DNA of 64,000 nucleotides from Cryobacterium sp. SO1 (GCF_004210215.2 NZ_CP067394.1:744001-808000); one strand, 5' to 3'; counted from the stretch's first letter, positions 1 to 8,842 are shown. Made by a program: numbers and translations. Notes: generated by a model from the letters alone, not told the origin.

Positions 1-1
1 A

Positions 2-1093
2 CGGTCGCTCCGCGATGAGCTCGACTATCGCATCGAATTCAGCAGCACCCGGCAGATCGGCAGTGTGGTCGCGTCATCGGCGGCCCAGGATGTACTCGTC
101 GTGCCCCGGGTGTACCCGGAGGCCAGCTCTCGCCGGCTGCTCACCATGGATCTCATCGACGGTGTTCCGTTGAATGCCGCGGGGGAGCGGCTGGCCCGGA
201 TGGACCCTGAGGACCGTGGCGCGCTCGCTTCGGCGCTCCTGGACGCGGTGCTCGAGCAGGTGATCGTGACGGGGATCTTCCACGCCGACCTGCACCCCGG
301 CAACCTGATGCTCCGGGCGGACGGCATGCTGGGGATGATCGACTTCGGCAATGTCGGTGTGCTGGAGCGCAGCATGCGCGAGGGCCTGGTGACGCTGCTG
401 CTGGCGGCGGCGAACGACGACGACATCGCCACGACGGACGCCTTGCTCCTGGTGGTGGAAGCGCCGGCGGATGCCGACATCCTGTCGCTGCAACGCGACC
501 TGGGCCGGATGCTCACGTTGACCCGGCACAGCGCGGAGGGCTCCATCTTCGCCGCGATGCTCGACACGATCCGCGACCACCACCTGGCCGTGCCGACCTC
601 GCTGGGTCTGGCGTTGCGTTCCCTGATCACCCTGGAGCGCTGTCTGGACATCCTCGACCCCGACTTCGACATGGTGGAGACGGCGCTGGCCAGGGTGCCG
701 CATTTCCTGCGGCGCTTGGTCACGCCCCGGTCCCTGCTCGGTTCGCTGCAGTCGCAGGCGGCCGTGCTGCAGGCCACGGCGCGCCGGCTTCCGCGCCGGC
801 TGGAAACCATCAGCTCGTCCCTGGCCAAGGGCACCTTCAGCGTGCGGATCCGCGCCTTCGCCGAGGCGGACGACAGGTGGTGGATCGGTTCGGTGGTCAC
901 CGAAGCCGTGGGAGTCCTGATCGGCATCGCCGCCGTCAGCCTGGGGATCGTGCTCGTGGTCTCCGACACCGGGCCCGACCTTGTCACGGGGGTGCGGCTG
1001 TTCGCGTTCCTCGGCGCCTCGATCGGGCTGGTCGGCTTCATCCTGCTCGTCAGGGCCTTGCGCCAGTTGTTCCTGCGCGGCCCGCATGTGTGA
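2..1093 (+). CDS. UbiB/AarF (ABC1) family atypical kinase, C-terminal part
   Basis: The reading frame is open from the window edge, so the start lies upstream; about 363 residues are visible. The segment FHADLHPGN is the catalytic loop of ABC1/UbiB atypical kinases and MIDFGNVG is the DFG-type metal-binding motif. Two hydrophobic C-terminal segments (about positions 880-970 and 990-1065) match the usual membrane anchor of this family. Family members support isoprenoid-quinone metabolism or other lipid-linked processes; the substrate cannot be read from sequence. Family call is firm, exact role unknown. Confidence 0.85.
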   Translation, partial: RSLRDELDYRIEFSSTRQIGSVVASSAAQDVLVVPRVYPEASSRRLLTMDLIDGVPLNAAGERLARMDPEDRGALASALLDAVLEQVIVTGIFHADLHPGNLMLRADGMLGMIDFGNVGVLERSMREGLVTLLLAAANDDDIATTDALLLVVEAPADADILSLQRDLGRMLTLTRHSAEGSIFAAMLDTIRDHHLAVPTSLGLALRSLITLERCLDILDPDFDMVETALARVPHFLRRLVTPRSLLGSLQSQAAVLQATARRLPRRLETISSSLAKGTFSVRIRAFAEADDRWWIGSVVTEAVGVLIGIAAVSLGIVLVVSDTGPDLVTGVRLFAFLGASIGLVGFILLVRALRQLFLRGPHV

Positions 1094-1256
1094 GCATCGC
1101 CTGGCTTGGCTACTGCTGGGCGAGCGGCTTGTCGTGACCCAACCGCTGGGCGGGGTGCGGCCGCGTCGGCATCGCTTTCGTGCGCTCGGAGCGCATAACT
1201 CCTGCAATTTTGCCGTCCGGTCCCGGCGGATGCCCGGAATCATCCGGGAGTCTGCC

Positions 1257-1457
1257 GTGGCGACGGAAAATTTCGCGACGCCCGATCTCGCCGACGCGGC
1301 CAACGATGCCCTCATCAAGCCGCGGGCCGCGGCCAACCGGTTCATCATTCAGCCGGCCATCGATCGCGGCGAGGTCGCCCCCGGCTGCGACATCGACACC
1401 CTGTGCCTGCTGCCCGCGCTCAGCCTGCGCGCCGGGGACAACCCCGCCGCGCGGTAA
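1257..1457 (+). pseudogene. TetR-family regulator, C-terminal remnant
   Basis: This in-frame stretch reads like the ligand-binding end of a TetR-family regulator (a segment like ATPDLADAANDALIKPR followed by AIDRGEVAPGCDIDTL), the pattern seen in TetR_C domains. No helix-turn-helix half and no plausible start lie upstream: the preceding 160 bases after the UbiB-family gene are non-coding. I infer a deletion remnant. It could also be a short spurious frame, so confidence is moderate. Confidence 0.45.
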
Positions 1458-1514
1458 GGTTGCGCCACCGGCCCTTTAGCCGGCAGAGTTCTATCTCGAC
1501 GAAGAGAGTGTGTC

Positions 1515-1700
1515 ATGTCCGGCAAGTATGAATTGACTGCAGACCGATCCGGTGGCTATGTCTTCAAGCTCAAAGCCCACAACGGCCAGGTGCTGATGAC
1601 CTCGGAGAGCTACCAGACCAAGGCGGACGCCCTCAAGGGCATCGAGATCGTCAAGGCGGATGCCAAGGGCCGGGTCATCGACCTGACCGAACCCAAGTAG
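1515..1700 (+). CDS. YegP-like DUF1508 protein
   Basis: A 61-residue protein made of a single DUF1508 (YegP) unit: KYELTADRSGGYVFKLKAHN, then a QVLMTSESYQTKADALKGI stretch typical of the family. The ATG follows a GAAGAGAG ribosome-binding site at good spacing. Gram-negative YegP proteins often carry two such units; one unit is common in actinobacteria. The role is unknown. It appears monocistronic; the next gene is on the other strand. Confidence 0.85.
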   Translation: MSGKYELTADRSGGYVFKLKAHNGQVLMTSESYQTKADALKGIEIVKADAKGRVIDLTEPK

Positions 1701-1738
1701 CGGCGTGCCGCCCAGCTCGGCTTAGGGCCCAGCTCGGC

Positions 1739-2623
1739 TTAGAGTTCGGCGTCAGCCACTGAGAAGGTGTCGCAGGCCTCGGCCCCGTTCGTGTACCCCG
1801 TCTGGAACCACCTCTGGCGCATCTCGCCCGAGCCGTGGGTCCAGGTCTCCGGGTTCACCTGGCCCTGGGTCTTCTCCTGGATGCGGTCGTCGCCGATGGC
1901 GGACGCCGCGTTGAGCGCATCCGCGATCTGAGCCTCGGTGATCGGTTCGAGCAGGCGCACGCCGTCGGCATCCGTGGTCTCCGCCGCGGAGCCGAGCCAC
2001 GCCCCGGCGAAGCAGTCGGCCTGCACCTCGACGCGCACGGCGTCGGAGGCGGGGCCGGCCTGCGAGGTATCGGCGGTGGCGAAGGTGCCGGCCAGGTTCT
2101 GGATGTGGTGGCCCCACTCGTGGCCCACTACGTAAAGCTGCGAAAGCGGCCCCGCCGATGCGTCGAACTCGGTGCGCAGCGTGTCGTAGAACGCGGTGTC
2201 CAGGTAGATCAGCTGGTCGGCGGGGCAGTAGAACGGCCCCACGGCGCTGGTGGCCGCGCCGCAAGCGGTGTCGACCCCTTCGCTGAACAGCTGGATGTTG
2301 GGGGAGACGTAGCCGACGCCCAAGGCCGGCGCCTGCTCGGACCAGTAGTCTTCCAGCGAGTCGCGGGTGAGGCCCACCCGGCACTCCACGTCGTCGTTGG
2401 CGTCCGCCCCGGTGTAACAGCCGGTGAGCGCGGTGGTTTCGCCCTCGCTGCTGCCGCCGGCCGTGCCGCCCCCGAGCAGGCCGGACAGGTCGACGCCGAG
2501 CAGCTGGGAGAGCAGCACGATGGCCACGAGGCCCAGGCCTCCGCCACCGACAGCGAGGCCGGTGCGGCGGCCGGATTTGCGCACCCCTTTTCCGGAGTAC
2601 GTGGCGTCGTCGTTGAAAGTCAT
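1739..2623 (-). CDS. Putative neutral zinc metallopeptidase, YpfJ type
   Basis: The 294-residue protein has one transmembrane helix near residues 22-45, a Gly/Ser-rich linker, and an extracytoplasmic domain with the zinc-binding HEWGH at residues 168-172 (in VVGHEWGHHIQNLAGT). The downstream QADCFAGAWLGSA segment supplies the other conserved region of the neutral zinc metallopeptidase family (PF04228). Length and layout match YpfJ-like proteins. The substrate is unknown; the active site should face outward. The start codon is the ATG nearest the 5' end of the open frame. Confidence 0.9.
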   Translation of the reverse strand: MTFNDDATYSGKGVRKSGRRTGLAVGGGGLGLVAIVLLSQLLGVDLSGLLGGGTAGGSSEGETTALTGCYTGADANDDVECRVGLTRDSLEDYWSEQAPALGVGYVSPNIQLFSEGVDTACGAATSAVGPFYCPADQLIYLDTAFYDTLRTEFDASAGPLSQLYVVGHEWGHHIQNLAGTFATADTSQAGPASDAVRVEVQADCFAGAWLGSAAETTDADGVRLLEPITEAQIADALNAASAIGDDRIQEKTQGQVNPETWTHGSGEMRQRWFQTGYTNGAEACDTFSVADAEL

Positions 2624-2676
2624 TCCTCGACAATAAATGATTGCCGCCGGCCGCGCCCGCCTGTCACACTTCGGTC

Positions 2677-3348
2677 ATGAGAATCTCCGGGCTCCTCCTG
2701 CTCGCCGGCGTCACCGCCACCCTGCTCACCCTGGGCGGATGCGCCGGCAGCGACACGCCAGGAGCCGGCTCCGCGGCCACCCCGGGGAAGTTTCCCCGCC
2801 CCGCCGCCGCCGGAGAGGTCCTCGCGCAGGCCACGGTGTTGCAGAAAGACGGCGAGGAGCCCCAGCTGTGCCTGGGCGGAGTCGCGGACTCCTACCCACC
2901 CCAGTGCGGCGGACCGCCCATCCTCGGCTGGGACTGGGCTGTTGCAGACCAATCCGAGACGGCATCCGGCGTCACCTGGGGCAGCTACGCCATCACGGGG
3001 ACCTGGGACGCCGCCGCGTTCACCGTGACCCAACCGCCCATCCCGCTGTCGCTCTACGACCCGCTCGCCCAGGTGGACCCCCGGCTCGATGAGGCCACCC
3101 CCGGCCCGAGCGAGGAGAGCACCCTTCTGCGCCTGCAGGATGAGCTGAACGCCGCCGACTACAGCCCGGCCACAGCCTCGGACTGGTCCGAGATGCCGAT
3201 CCTCTCCAACTGGACTCAGAACGGTTACCTCTGGGTCTCGGTCATCTACGACGACGGGTCGATCCAACGGTTCTTCGACGAGCAGTTCGGTCAGGGTGTC
3301 CTCGCGGTGCAGTCCGCCCTGCGCTCTGCCCTGCAGGACGCCGGCTGA
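2677..3348 (+). CDS. Secreted lipoprotein, unknown function
   Basis: The ATG at 2677 begins a classic lipoprotein signal peptide (MRISGLLLLAGVTATLLTLG followed by GC), with the lipobox cysteine at about residue 22. An upstream TTG would only add residues before the signal, so I prefer the ATG. The mature part (about 200 residues) contains two Cys in a PPQCGGPP-like segment and no domain I recognise. It is divergent from the zinc peptidase gene, about 53 bases apart. Confidence 0.75.
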   Translation: MRISGLLLLAGVTATLLTLGGCAGSDTPGAGSAATPGKFPRPAAAGEVLAQATVLQKDGEEPQLCLGGVADSYPPQCGGPPILGWDWAVADQSETASGVTWGSYAITGTWDAAAFTVTQPPIPLSLYDPLAQVDPRLDEATPGPSEESTLLRLQDELNAADYSPATASDWSEMPILSNWTQNGYLWVSVIYDDGSIQRFFDEQFGQGVLAVQSALRSALQDAG

Positions 3349-3372
3349 TCCGGTCGCCGTAGGATCGGAGTC

Positions 3373-4044
3373 ATGGCCCTCCTTCATAAAGCTGACATCA
3401 CTCCGACGAAGATCGATCTACTCACGAGCTGGGCGCCCACTCAGCCCTGGTTCGTCGGCGAGGCCGGCGTGAACGTGACGAACCTCGCCGCCTACAGGTT
3501 TGACGACCCGGAGGGACAGGTCGGCATCGAGACCCTCCTCATCACGGCCGGCGACGGCCCGGTGCTGCAGGTGCCGGTGACCTACCGGGATGCCCCGCTG
3601 GCCGGCGCGGAGACATCACTCATCACCACCATGCAGCACTCGGTGCTGGGGGAACGGTGGGTCTACGACGCCACCGGTGACCCGGCCTACCTCGCCGCTG
3701 TCGCGAACGCCGCCCTCACCGGCGGCCGACAGGCCGAGCTGAACGTCGAGATCGACGGACAGCTGGTCGTGCGCGAGCCCACCGCCGTCGTCGCCGGCAG
3801 CGGCACACTGGGCAGCACCGGCGTGACGCCGCCCGCTGTCGCCGAGATCAGCATCCACCAGGAACCCGGCGCGACGACCGTGACCGCGGGATCGCTGCGG
3901 ATCGTCGTGGCCCGGGTGCTCGGCGACGCGGACGTGCTGGCGAACCTGGCTGCCGACGCGGCCACCCACGAGGTGCTCGCCGGAACCTGGGCGGAGCAGC
4001 CGACGCTGCGGGCGCTGGTGCTGGTCGCGGTGCTGGCGGACTAG
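3373..4044 (+). CDS. Maltokinase N-terminal cap-like domain protein
   Basis: A 223-residue protein whose N-terminus (MALLHKADITPTKIDLLTSW) and the motif YRDAPLAGAE resemble the cap-like domain at the N-terminus of actinobacterial maltokinases, here as a free-standing protein without the kinase domain. Such stand-alone proteins (CG0192-like) are common in actinobacteria and their function is unsettled. It follows the lipoprotein gene by 24 bases and may be co-transcribed. Family assignment is from memory of the motif pattern. Confidence 0.6.
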   Translation: MALLHKADITPTKIDLLTSWAPTQPWFVGEAGVNVTNLAAYRFDDPEGQVGIETLLITAGDGPVLQVPVTYRDAPLAGAETSLITTMQHSVLGERWVYDATGDPAYLAAVANAALTGGRQAELNVEIDGQLVVREPTAVVAGSGTLGSTGVTPPAVAEISIHQEPGATTVTAGSLRIVVARVLGDADVLANLAADAATHEVLAGTWAEQPTLRALVLVAVLAD

Positions 4045-4092
4045 TCCAGGCTCGCGTCATTGGGCGCCTCGAAGTAAGGAAGAAGTGAGTTT

Positions 4093-4142
4093 ATAAGGAC
4101 GGGATCGGACATTGGGTCCTTATTTTCGACCGATGTCCTTAT
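4093..4142 (+). promoter_or_regulatory. Inverted/direct repeat upstream of the zinc-ribbon gene
   Basis: ATAAGGAC at 4093-4100 is exactly complementary to GTCCTTAT at 4116-4123, and GTCCTTAT is repeated at 4135-4142, 19 bases further. The three half-sites lie 47-96 bases upstream of the small zinc-ribbon gene and are the only AT-rich DNA nearby. This looks like an operator or promoter region. The regulator is unknown. Confidence 0.45.
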
Positions 4143-4188
4143 CAACGTTCGATTGTCACACCGCGACGCAGCACGGCACACTGGACCG

Positions 4189-4371
4189 ATGGACGTGGAC
4201 GCCTTAACCGACATCGACCTCGACGAGCCCGGCCCGCTCTGCCCGGCCTGCGGCACCGAAATGACCGAGGACGGTGTGGACACCGCCGAGGGCCTGGAAT
4301 CCTGCCACCGCTGCCCGCGGTGCAAGCTCGCGATCGTGGTGCCCGGGCTCTGGACCGACGAGGCGAAATGA
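4189..4371 (+). CDS. Small zinc-ribbon protein
   Basis: A 60-residue acidic protein starting at the ATG after CTGGACCG. It holds CPAC near residue 14 and CHRCPRC near residue 37, a treble-clef or zinc-ribbon style Cys set likely to bind one zinc ion. A longer in-frame start at 4153 exists but adds residues with no conserved character. Small proteins of this form are common in Microbacteriaceae; function unknown. Confidence 0.6.
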   Translation: MDVDALTDIDLDEPGPLCPACGTEMTEDGVDTAEGLESCHRCPRCKLAIVVPGLWTDEAK

Positions 4372-4392
4372 GCGCCGTGACGACGGTTCGCG

Positions 4393-4470
4393 CGCGGTGC
4401 CATCGTGGTGGCCATCGACTTCGACAGGTGTTCGCCGGGGCCGCGCCTGTGCGACATCGCCCGGTTAGGC
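4393..4470 (+). pseudogene. Possible aminoglycoside-phosphotransferase-fold remnant
   Basis: A short in-frame piece reads RGAIVVAIDFDRCSPGPRLC followed by DIARLG. This resembles the magnesium-binding strand and following loop of APH-type phosphotransferases (usually xxIDFDxxxPGPRxxDLA). Nothing else of the domain is present, and the piece runs straight into the 3' end of the convergent thioredoxin gene. I read it as a deletion remnant; it may be chance. Confidence 0.3.
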
Positions 4471-4839
4471 CTGCTTGGCGGCCTTCTGCTCCGCCACCTG
4501 CCGGTGCACTTCGGCCATGTCCAGCGCCTTGACCCCGGTGACAACCTGCTCGAGGGCCGCGGGCGGCAGGGCCCCGGGCTGGGAGAACACGAGGACGCCC
4601 TCACGGAAGGCCATCAGGGTGGGGATGGACTGGATGCCGGCCGCTGCGGAGAGCTGCTGCTCGGCTTCGGTGTCGACCTTGGCGAACACCACGTCCTGGT
4701 GCTGCTCGGAGGAGGCCGCATAGGTGGGCGCGAACTGCTTGCACGGGCCGCACCAGTCGGCCCAGAAGTCCACCAGAACGATGTCGTTGGCTGACAGGGT
4801 TTCACCGAAGGTGGCCTCGGTCACGTCAATGGTGCTCAT
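4465..4839 (-). CDS. trxA: Thioredoxin
   Basis: A 124-residue thioredoxin with the redox motif WCGPCK (residues 30-35) after VDFWAD, and the cis-proline segment SIPTLMAFREG. It reduces protein disulfides in the cytoplasm using thioredoxin reductase. The C-terminus carries a short Ala/Lys-rich tail (HRQVAEQKAAKQA) beyond the usual fold. The ATG follows GGAGACC on the minus strand. No thioredoxin reductase gene is nearby. Confidence 0.93.
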   Translation of the reverse strand: MSTIDVTEATFGETLSANDIVLVDFWADWCGPCKQFAPTYAASSEQHQDVVFAKVDTEAEQQLSAAAGIQSIPTLMAFREGVLVFSQPGALPPAALEQVVTGVKALDMAEVHRQVAEQKAAKQA

Positions 4840-4942
4840 AGGGGTCTCCTTGCTGAAGTTTGTCGAGGACTAACTCGTAACAACGGTTGCCGCCTCCCTC
4901 GTATTCCATGGCGAGGTGCAACATGGCTGGCAGCAGGCAACA

Positions 4943-4974
4943 CAAAAGGTGGGCAGAAGAATCTCTGCCCACCT
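4943..4974 (-). terminator. Rho-independent terminator of the PTS gene
   Basis: Read on the minus strand, an 11-bp perfect stem (AGGTGGGCAGA with its complement at 4947-4957 and 4964-4974) with a 6-base loop is followed by TTTTG. It sits 33 bases after the PTS stop codon and ends that transcript before thioredoxin. Confidence 0.8.
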
Positions 4975-5006
4975 GGAGTGGCATGCGGGGTGTTGCGTGC
5001 GAGGTG

Positions 5007-7052
5007 TTACTTGGCAGTCACCGTGATCAGAGCGTCTCCGACGGCGACCTGGCCGGTTGCGGCCTGGTCGATCGAGCCGAACTTCTTCGGGTTGGTCACC
5101 AGCACCGGGGTCACCAGCGAGTAGCCGGCTTCCTCGATCACGGCACGATCGAAGGTCACCAGCGGGGTACCCGCCTCAACCCTGTCGCCGGCCTTGACCT
5201 TGACGTCGAAGCCCTTGCCGGCGAGGTTGACGGTGTCGATGCCCACGTGAATGAGCATTTCGATGCCGCCGTCCAGCATCAGGCCGAAGGCGTGGCCGGT
5301 CGGCTGAGCGACCAGGACCTTGCCCGCGGCCGGCGCGAAGACGGTGTCTCCGGTCGGGTCGACACCAACGCCGAGTCCGACGATGCCCTTGCTGAACACC
5401 GGGTCGGGAACGTCGGCCAGCGGCACGACGATGCCGGCGACCGGCGAACCGATCGTGGCCAGGACGGTGGCGACCATGGTCGCCGTGCCTCCGGCGGCAG
5501 GTGCCGTAGCGGTGCTGGATGCGACGGCAACCGGAGTCGCGACGGGAGCGACAGGAGCGTGCTTGGCTTCTTCCATGGCGGTGTCGGCTGCGAGCTGAGC
5601 GGCCGCTTCGGCCTTCTGCTCGGGCGAGAGGTAGCCGGAGAGGATCACGAGGATCATCGCGGTGAAGAACGACGCGGCAACGGCGAGTGCGTACAGCGGG
5701 ATGTTGTTGAACGCCGGGATGGTCAGGAGCGACGTGAACACGAACGCGTTGGTCGTGACGCCACCGCCGAGGCCGATGATGACACCGCCGACGAGGCAAC
5801 CGACGAGCATACGCGGGTAGATGCGCTTGAACCGCAGGTGGATGCCGTACAGGGACGGTTCGGAGATGCCACCGAGGAGCCCGGCTGCAAGAGCACCCGT
5901 CGCGGTCTGCTTCATCTGGCTGTTCTTGGCGCGGATGGCGAGGAAGAGTACACCGGCGGTGGCACCGAAGCAGGCGAAGTTCCAGGCGCCCATCGGGCCC
6001 TGGATGAAGTCATAGCCGAGGGACTGGATGTTCAGCAGCATGACCGCGTTCAACGGCCAGTGCAGGCCCAGCGGAACCATGAACGGGTAGGCCAGCGGGA
6101 TGACGATCGCGAAGATCAGAGGGGAGAAGTCGTTGATGGACTTGAGGAACTCGCCGATGGCCGCTCCGCCGAAGACACCGATCGGGCCGATGAGGAAGGC
6201 CGTGACGGGGATCATCACGAGCATGCTGAGGAACGGCACGAAGATCAGCTGGACGCTGGAGGGGATGATCTTCTTCAGGCCCTTGGTGAGCAGGCCGAGA
6301 ACGACCGCCATCAAGAGCGGCGGGAAGACCTGCGAGCTGTAGTCGGTGACCGTCAGCGGCAGGCCGAAGACCGACACGATGGCAGCCTTGCCGTCGAAGA
6401 CGGTCTGGGCACCATCGGTGGCGGCCAGGGCGGAGAAGCCTGGGAGCATGACGACGGCCATGATGCCGAAGCCGACCCACGGGTCGGCGCCGAGGCGCTT
6501 GGAGGCGTTGTAGGCCACCATGAGCGGCAGGAAGACAAAGACGCCCTGCCACATCAGGTTGATGAAGGCCCAGCCCGGTTCGAGGGTTACGCCCGGAGCG
6601 TTCCACGCGGGGATGACGCCGAGCGTGGCCATCAGTGCCATGAACGTGATGAACAGCGACGCGCCCAGCAGTGCGCCCAGGATCGGCCGGAAGGAGTCGG
6701 AGAGGACCTCGAAGAAGGTGTCGAGCCCGGCGAACTTGCCGCGGGGGCCCTTGGCGCGCTCGGCGGCCTTGATGTCGTCGGCGCTTTCGCCGGTGCCGAT
6801 CTTCTTCATCTCGGGCAGCGCCAGGATCTCGTTGTACACGGTCTCGACCGCGCCGCCGATGACGACCTGGAATCGATCTCCGGACTGGGGAACGGCTCCC
6901 AGGACTGCGGGGATACCCTCCACAGTCGCCAGATCGATTCCCGATGCGTCCTTCAGGGTGAAGCGCAGCCGGGTTGCACAGTGAGTGAGCGCGACGACGT
7001 TCGCGGCTCCTCCGATGCTCTCAATAATGTCTTTAGCGGGTGAGAACGCCAC
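5007..7052 (-). CDS. PTS beta-glucoside-type EIIBCA permease
   Basis: A 681-residue fused sugar phosphotransferase permease in the order IIB-IIC-IIA. IIB: phosphorylated cysteine in LTHCATRLRF near residue 25. IIC: about ten membrane segments between residues 115 and 480. IIA: C-terminal glucose-type domain with the active-site histidine in MLIHVGIDTV. It takes up and phosphorylates a beta-glucoside or glucose-like sugar; specificity cannot be set from sequence. GTG start behind AAGGAG on the minus strand. No phospho-glucosidase or BglG-type antiterminator gene lies beside it, which is unusual for a bgl locus. Confidence 0.92.
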   Translation of the reverse strand: MAFSPAKDIIESIGGAANVVALTHCATRLRFTLKDASGIDLATVEGIPAVLGAVPQSGDRFQVVIGGAVETVYNEILALPEMKKIGTGESADDIKAAERAKGPRGKFAGLDTFFEVLSDSFRPILGALLGASLFITFMALMATLGVIPAWNAPGVTLEPGWAFINLMWQGVFVFLPLMVAYNASKRLGADPWVGFGIMAVVMLPGFSALAATDGAQTVFDGKAAIVSVFGLPLTVTDYSSQVFPPLLMAVVLGLLTKGLKKIIPSSVQLIFVPFLSMLVMIPVTAFLIGPIGVFGGAAIGEFLKSINDFSPLIFAIVIPLAYPFMVPLGLHWPLNAVMLLNIQSLGYDFIQGPMGAWNFACFGATAGVLFLAIRAKNSQMKQTATGALAAGLLGGISEPSLYGIHLRFKRIYPRMLVGCLVGGVIIGLGGGVTTNAFVFTSLLTIPAFNNIPLYALAVAASFFTAMILVILSGYLSPEQKAEAAAQLAADTAMEEAKHAPVAPVATPVAVASSTATAPAAGGTATMVATVLATIGSPVAGIVVPLADVPDPVFSKGIVGLGVGVDPTGDTVFAPAAGKVLVAQPTGHAFGLMLDGGIEMLIHVGIDTVNLAGKGFDVKVKAGDRVEAGTPLVTFDRAVIEEAGYSLVTPVLVTNPKKFGSIDQAATGQVAVGDALITVTAK

Positions 7053-7104
7053 CAGAATCTCCTTATAGTGTGGATGCCAAACGCGTGGTTCCCGCTTGGT
7101 ACAG

Positions 7105-7132
7105 CTCAGTCGAACCGGGTTAGCCGACTGAG
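7105..7132 (-). promoter_or_regulatory. Leader hairpin or operator upstream of the PTS gene
   Basis: CTCAGTCG at 7105-7112 is exactly complementary to CGACTGAG at 7125-7132, and the 12-base interior holds AACC/GGTT that can extend the stem. It lies 53-80 bases upstream of the PTS start, in the likely leader. Many beta-glucoside PTS genes have a ribonucleic antiterminator hairpin here, but this one does not match the known consensus, so an operator is equally likely. Confidence 0.45.
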
Positions 7133-7237
7133 AATATCCTGTTAAATTTCACACACCAGTTGAATTTACACGGTCGGGATCGAGTTCGCAGGGCCATAGG
7201 TCCCGTGTAGTGGGGGTTCGGGCCCGCCTGGGTGTTC

Positions 7238-7792
7238 TCAGACGGAGTACTCAGTGGCCGGGCGGAGGCCGGTCAGAACGATATCAAGAAGCGGGGCGCG
7301 ATCGGCCGGGGTGCCAAGGCGCACCGCGTGCTCGATACCGCAAACCAGGTGCGACAGCTGGTCAAGTGTGAGATCTCCCCGAACCGCTCCGACAGTTTTG
7401 GCCCGATCCAGCAGCGTGGAGAAGGTGCCGAAGATCTCCTGTTTCGCCGAGCGCACCGCCTCGGTTTCGTCCTCAACGGAGAGCAGCACTGTTTGCAGAC
7501 CGTCGTCCTCCAATTGCAGGGTGAGCGCCGAGCGGACGAAAAGCGAGAAGGCCTCGCCGGGATTCGGTTCGGCTGCAGCGCGGCGCGAGATCTCGAGCAT
7601 CCGGTCGATGGTGTCGGCAGACAAGGCCTCTGCGAGGGCGCTCACATTGCGGAAGTGCCGGTAGACCGTTCCGACGCCCACGCCGGCCTCCCGGGCGACG
7701 TCGTTCAGCCGAAGGGTGTTGGCATCGTGTCGTCTGGCGACCTCCAGGATGCGTGCGCGGCTGCGGGCGGCATCGGAGCGAAGAGCGGTCAT
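7238..7792 (-). CDS. TetR-family transcriptional regulator
   Basis: A 184-residue regulator. The helix-turn-helix is LRLNDVAREAGVGVGTVYRH (about residues 27-46) with FRN following, as in TetR-family N-terminal domains; the rest is an all-helical ligand pocket. It is transcribed away from the SDR gene at 7880 and two palindromic sites sit in the shared upstream region, so it most likely represses itself and that SDR. Confidence 0.9.
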   Translation of the reverse strand: MTALRSDAARSRARILEVARRHDANTLRLNDVAREAGVGVGTVYRHFRNVSALAEALSADTIDRMLEISRRAAAEPNPGEAFSLFVRSALTLQLEDDGLQTVLLSVEDETEAVRSAKQEIFGTFSTLLDRAKTVGAVRGDLTLDQLSHLVCGIEHAVRLGTPADRAPLLDIVLTGLRPATEYSV

Positions 7793-7810
7793 GCATCGAG
7801 TGTAACCGAA

Positions 7811-7861
7811 ACGGATGAGTCATCCGTCTATGTGCTAGCGTCCAATCGGATAGCGAATCCG
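7811..7861. promoter_or_regulatory. TetR operators between divergent genes
   Basis: 7811-7827 is a perfect odd palindrome ACGGATGAgTCATCCGT. A second site, CGGAT at 7847-7851 and ATCCG at 7857-7861, repeats the same half-sites with a 5-base centre. Both lie between the TetR gene and the SDR gene, as expected for an autoregulatory TetR switch. Confidence 0.7.
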
Positions 7862-7879
7862 TTTAGAGACGAGGACCGA

Positions 7880-8842
7880 ATGAACTGGAACCCAACCCAT
7901 CTGCCCACCCAAACCGGCCGCACCATCGTGGTCACCGGCGCGACCGCCGGTATCGGCTACTTCGCCGCGGAGCAGCTGGCCGCGGCCGGTGCGAACGTTG
8001 TGCTCGCCTCACGTTCCGCCTCGAAACTTCGGGTCGCCAGGGATGCGATCCTCGGCCAGGTCCCGGATGCATCGGTGGACTCCGTCGTGATCGAGCTGGG
8101 CTCGCTCGCCTCCGTCGACGGGGCCGCGGCCGAACTGGCTGCACTACCCCGACTGGACGGCATCCTGCTGAACGGCGGCGCCATGACCATGAGTCGCGCT
8201 AGCCGCACAGCAGACGGCCTGCCCATCCTGCTGGGTACCCATGTCGCCGCCAACGTTCGGCTGCTCGCCGGAGTGCTGCCCGCGCTCGTGGCAAGTGCGA
8301 CGGCCCACGGCGAGGTCGGCCGGGTGGTGCACGCCTCCACCGGGTTCGTCGGCCTCGTCCGCTAGGACCTGGACGATCTCGTCCGCGTCCCCTGGACCGG
8401 GATCGGGGCGTACACGAAGGCGAAGACGGCCACCGAGGTGTTTGCCTTCGAACTGGACCGGCGGCTGCGCGCGGCCGGCCTGCCCGTCGTCTCGGTGGTC
8501 ACCCGACCGGGTGTCGGCGTCGATGCGAAGACCCCGCTGAGGCCCGGGATCCGGGACACGACAACGCCGTACCAGCGCAATCCGTACACCCCGTGGGCTC
8601 AGGGCAAGGACACCGCGGCATGGGCTTCGGTGCGGGCGCTCACCGACCCGGCTGTACACGGCGGCGAGTACTACGCGCCGAGCGGTCGTCTCCGTGGTGT
8701 TCCCATGATGGTGCCGCCATTTGCCCGCACGGCCACACCGCCCAGCGATCTCGCCGCGCGGGTCTGGCGGCAACTCGAGGAGCTCGCCGGCACCGCGATC
8801 CCGCTCAGCGCGGCGAGTTCGCCTCGGGCCGCAGCCGGATAA
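7880..8842 (+). pseudogene. Short-chain dehydrogenase/reductase with internal TAG stop
   Basis: The N-terminal half holds the NAD(P)-binding motif TGATAGIG (about residues 20-27) and LLNGGAMTM, and the catalytic serine region VVHASTGF. At 8363-8365 the frame has a TAG codon (CGC TAG GAC), after which the same frame continues without shift into DLDDL, the catalytic YTKAK (YxxxK) and a normal C-terminus ending at 8842. Everything needed for an SDR is present except this one codon. The last 38 bases overlap the convergent NYN gene. Either a recent nonsense mutation or readthrough. Confidence 0.85.

Noticed and set aside
4887..7043. 718-codon open frame on the plus strand opposite the PTS gene
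   Set aside because: High-GC shadow frame; the minus strand has clear EIIB, EIIC and EIIA motifs.
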